In this document: positions 1-7,357 of the stretch, piece after piece
Layout: each line of letters starts with the position of its first letter
How positions within the stretch are numbered: the stretch's first letter is position 1
From: Pseudomonas khavaziana
GTDB taxonomy: Bacteria > Pseudomonadota > Gammaproteobacteria > Pseudomonadales > Pseudomonadaceae
Length of the DNA: 64,000 nucleotides
Direction of reading: 5' to 3'
Assembly: GCF_019145205.1 (NCBI RefSeq)
Contig: NZ_JAHSTT010000007.1
Coordinates: 186,001 to 250,000 of the forward strand
Translations under genes and position numbers: made by a program
The notes under the pieces: generated by a model
Databases searched by the model: none
What the model saw: only the letters and a program-made list of their open reading frames with translations
What the model was told of the DNA's origin: nothing

Positions 1-1250
1 TGCGCGTCGCCGAAGACGTGTTCAACCCCAAGCTCACCCTCAACAGTAATTACCGCACCAGCCGGGGCTCCCAGGACAACGCCCGCAACGCCAGTGTGGC
101 GCCGACCAGCAGCCTGCTCGGCGAATACGGCACGCGCCTGAGCATGGCCTGGACCCAGCAGTTGAACAATGCCAACCGCGCCGGCCGCTACCGCAGCGAC
201 GGCCTCGACCTGGCGATCATCCAACCGCTGATGCGCGGGGCCGGCTGGGACGCCACCACCGCGCCGCTGCGCCTGTCGCGCCTGGCCGAGCAGGCCAACC
301 GCCTGAATCTGAAGGCCACCGTGGCGCAAACCATCAGCCAGATCATCGCCACCTACCGCGAACTCCTTCGCGCCCAGGAGCAACTGGTGATCGTCCAGGA
401 AGCCCTCAAGCGTTCCAACACCCTGCTGGATGTGAACAAGGCTCTGATCAGCGCCGGGCGCATGGCCGAGTTCGAGATCGTGCAGACCGAAGCCGATATC
501 GCCACCCAGCAATTGGGCGTGGAAGAAGCCCAGAACCAACTGGATACCAGCCGCCTGGCCTTGCTGCGCCTGCTGGCCCTGGACCTGTCCACACCGATTC
601 GCGCCACCGAAGCCTTGGAGGCCAACCCCATGGAAATCGACAAGCGCCAGGCCTTCAACCTGGCGCAGAACCAGCAGCCGGAATACCTCGCCGCCTTGCT
701 GGGTAGCCAGCAGGCCGATCTCAACCTGGTGATCGCCAAGGACTCCGGGCGCTGGCAGGTGGACCTGGTGGCCGGCGCCAACCAGGTGCGCGACGCCTAC
801 GATAACGACAACGGCCATACCAATAACCGCACCTGGGACAGTTACGCCGGCGTGCAGGTGCAGATCCCCATTGGCGACATCAGCACACGCCAGGCCGAAG
901 TCCGCGCGCGGGTGAATGTGGAGGATCAGGAAATCCGCATTACCGACGCCCGCCAGGAGCTGGAGCGCAACGTCAACAACGTGGTACGTGACCTCGGCAC
1001 CCGCTGGCGCCAATATGAGATTTCCAAGCGCGCCGTGGAGTTGTCGCGGCGCAAGATCGAGATCGAGCGGGAGAAACTCAGTGCCGGACGCTCCACCAAC
1101 TTCCAGGTATTGAGCTTCGAGACCGACCTGCGCAACGCCGAAAACGCCCAGCTCAATGCGCTGATCGCTTATTTGAACGCCCAGACCCAGCTCGATCTGA
1201 CTCTGGGCATGACGCTGGAAAGTTGGGAAATCGCCCTCAATGACTACTAA
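1..1250 (+). CDS. TolC-family outer-membrane efflux protein (5' end outside window)
   Basis: This is the C-terminal part of an outer-membrane channel protein, about 415 residues visible. The frame is open from base 3, so the GTG at 18 is probably internal and the true start lies upstream. The sequence has the long amphipathic, Gln/Ala/Glu-rich alpha-helical stretches of TolC-type factors, such as the segments around AEFEIVQTEADIATQQL and EIEREKLSAGRSTNFQVL. These alternate with beta-strand segments of the barrel. It overlaps the next gene, a periplasmic adaptor, by 11 bases, so the two are translationally coupled parts of one tripartite exporter. The inner-membrane component is not downstream and presumably lies upstream of the window. 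The substrate cannot be deduced. Confidence 0.85.
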   Translation, partial: RVAEDVFNPKLTLNSNYRTSRGSQDNARNASVAPTSSLLGEYGTRLSMAWTQQLNNANRAGRYRSDGLDLAIIQPLMRGAGWDATTAPLRLSRLAEQANRLNLKATVAQTISQIIATYRELLRAQEQLVIVQEALKRSNTLLDVNKALISAGRMAEFEIVQTEADIATQQLGVEEAQNQLDTSRLALLRLLALDLSTPIRATEALEANPMEIDKRQAFNLAQNQQPEYLAALLGSQQADLNLVIAKDSGRWQVDLVAGANQVRDAYDNDNGHTNNRTWDSYAGVQVQIPIGDISTRQAEVRARVNVEDQEIRITDARQELERNVNNVVRDLGTRWRQYEISKRAVELSRRKIEIEREKLSAGRSTNFQVLSFETDLRNAENAQLNALIAYLNAQTQLDLTLGMTLESWEIALNDY

Positions 1251-2493
1251 TCAAAAACGCTTGCTGGCCTGTGCCTTAATCGTGCTGCTGGCCGGCGCGG
1301 CCATCGGCCTGCTCAGCCAGCGCAGCGACGCCGAGCAGGCCAGCACCGCCGAACAGTGGCTGGCGGTGAAGCCCGACCCGCTGGTACACCAGATCGGCCT
1401 GGTGGGCAAGATCGAGCCCGACACTACCGTTACCCTGACTGCGCCGTTCGACGGTAACGTGTTGGCCAATCTGGTCGAACAAGGCCAGCGCGTCGAGGCC
1501 GGCCAAGTGCTTTTGCGTATGGACCCGGCCACCCTTGAAGTGCAGCTGCGCGATGCCCTCTCCGCCCAGCTCAAGGCCCGGCGTGCCGTACAGGAAATGC
1601 AGGACTGGGACAGTAGCCCTGCCGTCAGCCGTGCCCGCCGCAGTTTGCGCACCGCCGAAATGACCGCCGGCAATACCCAGCGCAAACTCACCGAGAGCGA
1701 AAACCTGTTCAAGCGCGGCATCATTCCGCGCAACGAACTGGACGATCTCAAGCAGCAAACCCAACAGCAGCAACTCGACCTGGCAGCGGCGCGCAGCGAA
1801 CTGCAACAGGCCCAGGACCAAGGCAGAGGCGAATACCGACAGATTGCCGAAATGGAGCTGACCAATGCCACGGTGAAATACGAAGCGCTGCAAAAACTCC
1901 TTGAAGGCAAAGAGGTCAAGGCGCCGTTCTCCGGCATCGTGGTGCCCGCCCCCGGCAGCACCAACACTGCCCAAGGTGGCGGCAACAACAACACGCCGGT
2001 GCAGGCCGGCAGCAAGGTCAGCCAGGGCCAGGTGCTGTTTGGCCTGGCCAATATCGAGCGATTGAAAATCGTCGCCAAGGTCTCCGAGCTGGACATCAAC
2101 CAGCTACACCAGGGCCAGGCGGTGGAAGTGATGGGCGATGGCTTCGACGGCGAACGGCTGACCGGCTCGGTCAGCGTGGTCAGTGGCTTGGCCATCGCCA
2201 GCGACAACCAGGGCAGTGCGCAGTTTCCGGTGACCCTGTCGATCCCGAAGCTGACGCCGCAGCAGCTGCAGCGGGTGCGCCTGGGCATGAGCGCGCGGTT
2301 GACCATCGTGACCTACAACAATGACCAGGCGCTGGTGATTCCCAGCCAGGCGATTCATCCGGATATGACGGTAGAGTATCGGGCTGCGATGGATAAACCG
2401 GTGGAGCGGGTGAAGGTGACTACCGGGCAATCGACGCCCCAGGGCGTTGAGGTATTCGGACTCAAGCCAGGCTTTGTGAAAACCTCAAGCTAA
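1240..2493 (+). CDS. HlyD/MacA-like periplasmic adaptor subunit of an efflux system
   Basis: The 417-residue protein has an N-terminal signal-anchor helix (about residues 8-25). A first lipoyl half-motif follows around residues 63-98 (APFDGNVLANLVEQGQRVEAG), then a coiled-coil hairpin (about 100-215) and a second lipoyl half near 220-270 (APFSGIVVPAPGS). A beta-barrel and membrane-proximal domain complete it. This is the membrane-fusion-protein architecture that bridges an inner-membrane pump to a TolC channel. It overlaps the upstream TolC-like gene by 11 bases. A Gly/Asn-rich insertion (GGGNNN near residue 247) interrupts the second lipoyl half. MacA-type (ABC) partnership is inferred; an RND partner is not excluded. 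Confidence 0.85.
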   Translation: MTTNQKRLLACALIVLLAGAAIGLLSQRSDAEQASTAEQWLAVKPDPLVHQIGLVGKIEPDTTVTLTAPFDGNVLANLVEQGQRVEAGQVLLRMDPATLEVQLRDALSAQLKARRAVQEMQDWDSSPAVSRARRSLRTAEMTAGNTQRKLTESENLFKRGIIPRNELDDLKQQTQQQQLDLAAARSELQQAQDQGRGEYRQIAEMELTNATVKYEALQKLLEGKEVKAPFSGIVVPAPGSTNTAQGGGNNNTPVQAGSKVSQGQVLFGLANIERLKIVAKVSELDINQLHQGQAVEVMGDGFDGERLTGSVSVVSGLAIASDNQGSAQFPVTLSIPKLTPQQLQRVRLGMSARLTIVTYNNDQALVIPSQAIHPDMTVEYRAAMDKPVERVKVTTGQSTPQGVEVFGLKPGFVKTSS

Positions 2494-2506
2494 GCGCAGA
2501 TCAACC

Positions 2507-2595
2507 TGTGGGAGGGGGCTTGCTCCCGATAGCGGTGCATCAGCCACAAATGTATTTACTGACACGCCCTCATCGGGAGCAAGCCCCCTCCCACA
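2507..2595. repeat. REPIN (GGGAGGGGGCTTGC class), plain arms
   Basis: Two inverted arms, TGTGGGAGGGGGCTTGCTCC and its complement, flank about 40 bases of unrelated sequence. The element lies just after the adaptor gene and before the convergent FAD-protein gene, where it may also act as a transcript-end hairpin. Confidence 0.8.
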
Positions 2596-2661
2596 TTTGA
2601 TTTTCGTTGCTTTGAGCATTGGCGTTCATTTCGCGGATCAGGGCTTGCTCACCTCCCTCAC

Positions 2662-4056
2662 TTAGATCTGTGTGAGCTTGGTTGCCAGTGCCTTGGCCTG
2701 AAGCGCCACATCCGTCACCGCCGTACTCTCCCACCACATGCCCCGCAACGGCGGGCCCATGGCAAACAATCGCTGACTGGCCTGGCCCTGGGCATCCAGC
2801 ACCGCGCCGGCCGCATCCGCCGCAATCCCCAACGCCAACGGCCCGGGCTGGATCAACCCACGCTTGAGTAGTTGCTGCGGCAATGGCCGGGCCACGCGGC
2901 GCCAGTCGTATTCGATGCCGCTGGAGTTGATCAACGCAGCGCCCGAAACCCGGGTGAGCCCTGGCTCGCCACGATGGCGCACCGCAATGGCGACTCCCTC
3001 ATCCGACGGCACCAACCCCTTGAACGACGCTGCGCGAATCCGCAACCGCCCTTCTCCCTGCAAGCGCGCCACCAACTGCGCGCTCAATGGCGGCGAGCGG
3101 TGGTGATGGCTTTCCCACCATGGCCGCACATGCCGCACGAACTGGCGTTTCTCACGCTCACTGGCCTGGCTCCATAGACGCGCGATATGCACGCGCACTG
3201 TGTCCAGCGGCGCCTGCCAATCGATGCCTTGGTCGATTGCGAAGCGGCATTGGCGGCGCACCTCGCGCAGCAATTGCCGAGGGCTGCGCAGGCCGTGGTC
3301 CGCGGCCAGGAAGTCGTCCCAACTCGGCGGTTGCCGGCGCACATGGGGCAACAGGCCGTGGCGCGAAAAAATCTCGATAGGGCCGCGATGCCCGGCCTGT
3401 TCCAGGGACACCACGGCGTCGACCATGGTCAAGCCGGAGCCGATGATCAGCACCGTTGATTGCGAGTCGAGTTGGGCCATCGCTTGCACGTCCCATGGGT
3501 CCAGTGCGGCGGCGTTCAAACCGCTGGACTCGGTTAGCGGCGTGCGCGCTGCCGGGAACATACCGGTGGCCAATACCGCGAAATTGCCACGCACTTGCTC
3601 GCCGTTATCGAGGGTCAACAGCGTGGAAGCTGCGTCGACTTGCAGGTCCACCCCTTCGGCGCGGATATGCTCGACGATGGATGTAGATAACGCCTTGGCC
3701 TGGGCCAGGCGCTGTTGCGCGTACAGCCCGAAAATCCCCCGTGGCGGGAACAGTTCGCTGATGGGCACATGCTGCTGGTCCGACTCGGGCCAACCACCGC
3801 CAGCGATGTAGTCGGTGAGCCACTGGGTCAGGTCGTCGGCATTGTCCGGGTCGACGCTCATGCGCGCCGCGTTGCCGTTCAAGGTATGACCCAGCTCGAC
3901 CGCACTGTAGGCCTCGCCGCGCCCCAGCTCGGCACGCGGCTCGATCACCAGGATGCGCCGCGTGCCCGGCAGGCGCAGCAGTTGCACGGCGAGCATGGTG
4001 CCGCTCAGGCCACCGCCAATGATCAGTACATCAGCGTTGCGGGTGGATTCATTCAT
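2662..4056 (-). CDS. FAD/NAD(P)-binding protein (NAD_binding_9-like)
   Basis: The 464-residue soluble protein begins with a classic Rossmann dinucleotide-binding motif, VLIIGGGLSGTML (about residues 10-22), followed by an acidic strand end (VIEPRAELGRG). A second glycine motif, VLIIGSGLTMVDA, occurs near residue 203. An ATG-type motif (LATGMFPA) lies between them, as in two-dinucleotide flavoproteins. This fits the family of FAD-dependent proteins often annotated only as FAD/NAD(P)-binding or hydroxyacylglutathione-like. No partner reductase or substrate gene is adjacent. It reads toward the adaptor gene, and the facing ends are separated by a REPIN. The substrate is unknown. Confidence 0.8.
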   Translation of the reverse strand: MNESTRNADVLIIGGGLSGTMLAVQLLRLPGTRRILVIEPRAELGRGEAYSAVELGHTLNGNAARMSVDPDNADDLTQWLTDYIAGGGWPESDQQHVPISELFPPRGIFGLYAQQRLAQAKALSTSIVEHIRAEGVDLQVDAASTLLTLDNGEQVRGNFAVLATGMFPAARTPLTESSGLNAAALDPWDVQAMAQLDSQSTVLIIGSGLTMVDAVVSLEQAGHRGPIEIFSRHGLLPHVRRQPPSWDDFLAADHGLRSPRQLLREVRRQCRFAIDQGIDWQAPLDTVRVHIARLWSQASEREKRQFVRHVRPWWESHHHRSPPLSAQLVARLQGEGRLRIRAASFKGLVPSDEGVAIAVRHRGEPGLTRVSGAALINSSGIEYDWRRVARPLPQQLLKRGLIQPGPLALGIAADAAGAVLDAQGQASQRLFAMGPPLRGMWWESTAVTDVALQAKALATKLTQI

Positions 4057-4304
4057 GCTGGTTCGCCCTTATGTCTGCGCAGATAAATAGCATGCAGATC
4101 GCCGTGCGCCAACAGTTGCGCGGCACTTGCGCTCAAAACCACAGGCCCAGTATCCAGCACGTGGCCCCGGGACGCATAGTTGAGTGCGAAATTAATATAC
4201 AGCTCGGAGTTTTTCACTGTTACGCAAGCAGCAGTCAAGCCATGGTCAACTTCAAGCTTTCTGCTTGATAGTTATTTTTGCAATTAAAAATCCGCAAATA
4301 ATAC

Positions 4305-4320
4305 CTGTCATCTTTGACAG
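4305..4320. promoter_or_regulatory. Inverted repeat CTGTCA-TCTT-TGACAG upstream of the orphan gene
   Basis: A perfect 6-base inverted repeat with a 4-base centre sits about 65 bases before the start at 4383, in an AT-rich stretch. Its position suits an operator or an upstream promoter element. The rest of the 326-base gap 4057-4382 holds no gene I can support. A good ribosome-binding site (AGGAAG) lies just before the start at 4383. Confidence 0.4.
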
Positions 4321-4382
4321 TAGACGATAAGTTTCGCCCTTTCTAAACTCAATCATCTACCGCCTGCACAGGAAGAAACACC

Positions 4383-5300
4383 ATGAATCCTCCATCCACA
4401 GAAATACCTAAATGCACCACCGGCAAAGCATCTGCATCCATTAAAGACAGCGACAATGAATTCAAGAATTTTGAAGGCAAGCGTTTTTCTTTTTACTTGG
4501 ATGAATCAGCAAAAAAATGGCAGGTCACAGCCATAGGCGATGAGAGCGCCGCCATTTATCAGACGCTCGCGCTGCGGTTGCCCAATGATGGGGACGTATT
4601 CAAAAAGGTGTATGAAATTTCGAATAATGGGGCCGACCCACGCGCAGCCAATGCAACATGGACACGTGCCAGTGCCGGTTCATTTCGACCCTACCCTGCT
4701 GTCAGCGGGCGTGTAACGGTTACCCTCGACAGCACCCTTCAGACCGCAGAACTCACGTTCGACTTCGAGGGAGAAAACGGCACAAAAACGGTCCGTGTCA
4801 CAGAAGGGAGCATGAGCGTCGAAGGCCTGACCGAAGAGAAGCGAATCAATACGACGGGCTCAGCCAGTTGCGTCCTCAGAGACACCATCAATGCACCCTA
4901 CCAATCCACCACGACCGAGCTCTACAGCAGGCCTGCACTGGGTATCTTTCCTCCTCACATTCTGGCCCATACGCAGCAGTACGCCCCGAAACCCGAACTC
5001 ATCAACTACGTGTTGAACATCCAGATTGCGAACGGACTGCCAAGCGGCACTTACCTGCTTAGGCCAGACAGCAAGCAAGTGCGCATCTCTTTCCAAAACT
5101 TGAATCAGTTCACTGGATGGTTCGCTGAAAGTGGTGAAATCACGCTTGATTCAATTCCGGACTTCGAGACACTTCAGGGCCCGCTGTCGGGGACGTTCAA
5201 CTTTAAAGCAACGGCCATACAATCTGACGGCACCGTTCTTAAGCTAACTGCCGACGAGGGAATATTTGACATCACCACTGTTGCGCTGGAGCGTTCGTGA
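4383..5300 (+). CDS. Hypothetical protein with two related beta-rich repeats
   Basis: I do not recognise this 305-residue protein. It has no signal peptide or membrane segment and starts with a good AGGAAG ribosome-binding site. The N-terminal half (GKRFSFYLDESAKKWQVTA..., then SGRVTVTLDS...TFDFEG...VRVTEGSMSVEGL) and the C-terminal half (SGEITLDSIPDFETLQGPLSG-TFNFKA...DEGIFDIT) look like divergent copies of one beta-sandwich unit. Each has an SG-strand, a T/F-rich strand and a closing EG-F/M strand. The second half is reminiscent of small DUF6252-like beta proteins, but this is a weak resemblance. The gene is more AT-rich than its neighbours and is flanked by two palindromes, which may point to acquired DNA. 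Confidence 0.7.
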   Translation: MNPPSTEIPKCTTGKASASIKDSDNEFKNFEGKRFSFYLDESAKKWQVTAIGDESAAIYQTLALRLPNDGDVFKKVYEISNNGADPRAANATWTRASAGSFRPYPAVSGRVTVTLDSTLQTAELTFDFEGENGTKTVRVTEGSMSVEGLTEEKRINTTGSASCVLRDTINAPYQSTTTELYSRPALGIFPPHILAHTQQYAPKPELINYVLNIQIANGLPSGTYLLRPDSKQVRISFQNLNQFTGWFAESGEITLDSIPDFETLQGPLSGTFNFKATAIQSDGTVLKLTADEGIFDITTVALERS

Positions 5301-5333
5301 AGCGACGCCCTCGACCCTCCTCACCTGGCACAG

Positions 5334-5373
5334 ACTTTCAATATTCAAGGCCATTACCCTGAATATTGAAAGT
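5334..5373. terminator. Perfect 14-bp inverted repeat after the orphan gene
   Basis: ACTTTCAATATTCA (5334-5347) and its exact complement (5360-5373) flank a 12-base loop, 34 bases after the stop of the orphan gene. No T-run follows, so it may be a factor-independent terminator only in part, or a protein-binding palindrome. The remaining gap to 5562 shows nothing else. Confidence 0.45.
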
Positions 5374-5562
5374 TAACTATCGGGAGCTTATAGCCGATCC
5401 AGCACCAAATATTTCTTTTCTTCAGAATAATTAATTAGCGTGCCGTCTGCGCCCTCCACTTAGCCTGATATGAGTCGATAATTGAGTGGCAATATCGACT
5501 CTACGTCCCCCACTTGAGCTATAAGGGGTGAAAGCTCACAGTTGACAAACAGGATATTAACG

Positions 5563-6138
5563 TTAGATCACCACGTTTCTCACAAAACGAACTGCCACCT
5601 CCCCTTCATTGCGATAAGCGTGGGGCTGGTGGCTAGGAAACATGAAGAATTCGCCAGCACCAACGGTGTATTCGGTGCTGCCTATCACCAGAGTCAAGCG
5701 GCCCTCAAAGACAAATAGCTGTTCACTCCAGCCCTCCAAATCAGGATCCGGGCAGTACCGGTCACCCGGCTCAAGGCGCCACTCCCATAACTCGACTTCA
5801 CGCCGCGCTGTGGCTTTGGCCAGGAGCACCGCCTTGCTGCCAGCAATTTCACCCGCCCAGGCCAGCTCATTGATGCGGCTGTGATCACGTACATCCGGAG
5901 CCTGGATCAAATCGCTGAACGCCACCTCCAGTGCTTCGGCCACACGGTCAAGGGTGGACAGGCTGACGTTCTTCTCCCCCGCTTCAATCGCCACCAGCAT
6001 GCGCCGGCTGACCCCGGACTTTTCCGAGAGTGCAGTCTGGCTCAGGTCGGCGGCATGACGCAGGCGACGGACGTTCTGGCTGACGTGCTGCAGGACCGAG
6101 GCCCGTTGCGGATTTTCTTTGTGCACTATATTGCTCAA
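5563..6138 (-). CDS. XRE-family regulator with C-terminal cupin domain
   Basis: The 191-residue protein has an N-terminal helix-turn-helix (about residues 17-75; LSQTALSEKSGVSRRMLVAIEAGEKNVSLSTLDRVAEAL). A cupin barrel follows (about 115-190; EPGDRYCPDPDLEGWSEQLFVFEG...GEFFMFPSHQPHAYRNEG). This architecture is typical of regulators that sense a small metabolite through the cupin. It is divergently transcribed from a DMT-family exporter gene 81 bases away, and such pairs usually consist of a regulator and its target. The shared intergenic region 6139-6219 must hold both promoters. Confidence 0.85.
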   Translation of the reverse strand: MSNIVHKENPQRASVLQHVSQNVRRLRHAADLSQTALSEKSGVSRRMLVAIEAGEKNVSLSTLDRVAEALEVAFSDLIQAPDVRDHSRINELAWAGEIAGSKAVLLAKATARREVELWEWRLEPGDRYCPDPDLEGWSEQLFVFEGRLTLVIGSTEYTVGAGEFFMFPSHQPHAYRNEGEVAVRFVRNVVI

Positions 6139-6219
6139 TTAGTGGGTGTGCGCAGTATACTGCCCAGCAGTGCGGCGCATTGTGCGGTCCGTGCTTTTCC
6201 CTTGCAAGACCGAGCCGCC

Positions 6220-7149
6220 ATGACTGCCCCGAACTCCCCTTCGCGTTTCAATCGTTTCAGCAAAGCCGAATGCATCCTGGTGGTCATCACCATGTTCTGG
6301 GGCGGCACCTTTTTGCTGGTACAGCATGCCATGACCGTCAGCGGCCCGATGTTTTTCGTCGGCCTGCGCTTTGCCGCCGCCGCTATCGTGGTGGGCTGCT
6401 TTTCCTTGCGCACCTTGCGCGATCTCACGCTGTTTGAGTTAAAGGCCGGAGTGTTTATCGGCGTGGCGATCATGTTTGGCTACGGTTTGCAGACCATTGG
6501 CTTGCAGACGATCCTGAGCAGCCAGTCGGCGTTTATCACCGCGCTGTATGTTCCCTTCGTGCCGTTATTGCAGTGGCTGGTGCTCGGCAAGCGTCCGGGG
6601 TTGATGCCAAGCATCGGCATCATGCTGGCGTTTGCCGGGTTGATGCTGCTGACAGGCCCTGCGGGCGCTTCGCTGGATTTCAGTGCCGGGGAAATCGCTA
6701 CCTTGATCGGCGCGGTGGCGATTGCGGCCGAGATTATTCTGATCAGCGCGTTTGCCGGGCAGGTGGATGTGCGCCGGGTAACAGTAGTGCAACTGGCGAC
6801 GGCGTCAGTGCTGTCGTTCATGCTGGTGGTGCCGATGGGCGAGACGTTGCCGGGCTTTTCGTGGTTGCTGCTGTTCAGTGCGGTGGGCCTGGGCTTGACC
6901 AGTGCGGTGATCCAGGTGGCGATGAACTGGGCGCAGCAAAGTGTCTCACCAACCCGTGCCACCTTGATTTACGCCGGTGAGCCGGTGTGGGCCGGGGTGG
7001 TCGGGCGGATTGCCGGAGAGCGGTTCCCACCGATTGCGATGCTGGGGGCGGTGTTGATTGTGGTGGCGGTGATTGTGAGTGAACTGAAGACGCGAGGGCA
7101 GAAGGCCGTCGAATTGATCGATGAGATGGAACAGGAACGTCATGGTTGA
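6220..7149 (+). CDS. DMT-superfamily (EamA) transporter
   Basis: The 309-residue integral membrane protein has about ten hydrophobic segments in two EamA repeats (MFWGGTFLLVQHAM... and ...LIYAGEPVWAGVVGRIAGE). This is typical of drug/metabolite exporters of the inner membrane. The start at 6220 is chosen because the protein then begins just before the first family-typical segment. The longer open frame upstream would run through the divergent promoter and the regulator gene. The neighbour is a divergent XRE-cupin regulator that probably controls it. The substrate is unknown; amino-acid or metabolite export is the usual guess for the family. Confidence 0.85.
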   Translation: MTAPNSPSRFNRFSKAECILVVITMFWGGTFLLVQHAMTVSGPMFFVGLRFAAAAIVVGCFSLRTLRDLTLFELKAGVFIGVAIMFGYGLQTIGLQTILSSQSAFITALYVPFVPLLQWLVLGKRPGLMPSIGIMLAFAGLMLLTGPAGASLDFSAGEIATLIGAVAIAAEIILISAFAGQVDVRRVTVVQLATASVLSFMLVVPMGETLPGFSWLLLFSAVGLGLTSAVIQVAMNWAQQSVSPTRATLIYAGEPVWAGVVGRIAGERFPPIAMLGAVLIVVAVIVSELKTRGQKAVELIDEMEQERHG

Positions 7150-7183
7150 GGTCCGAACTGCAGCGGCGCCCAACGGATAGCCA

Positions 7184-7206
7184 TCGGGGCAAGCCCCCTC
7201 CCACAT
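7184..7206. repeat. Solo REP half (single arm)
   Basis: A lone ATCGGGGCAAGCCCCCTCCC-type arm lies in the 208-base gap between the transporter gene and the Mrp operon. I see no inverted partner nearby. Confidence 0.65.
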
Positions 7207-7357
7207 TGACCGGGTCGTTGGTTGGAAAGCGGCCACCTGAAACAATACCAAATGAGAGTCTTCGGCCTATTTTGTAGGATCCTGCCACATCTTGCCGTTT
7301 GGTGATCGTGAAAGCGGCACGTATGATGCATCCCAAACTCCCGCAGATTAGAAGCCT

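Noticed and set aside
2507..2595. The numerous inverted hairpins considered as CRISPR repeats or an integron array
   Set aside because: They are dispersed single REPINs at gene ends with no regular spacers and no cas or integrase genes.
5881..6219. An N-terminal extension of the DMT transporter upstream of 6220
   Set aside because: The extension overlaps the divergent regulator gene and its promoter and is not hydrophobic or family-like; the start at 6220 fits the family.
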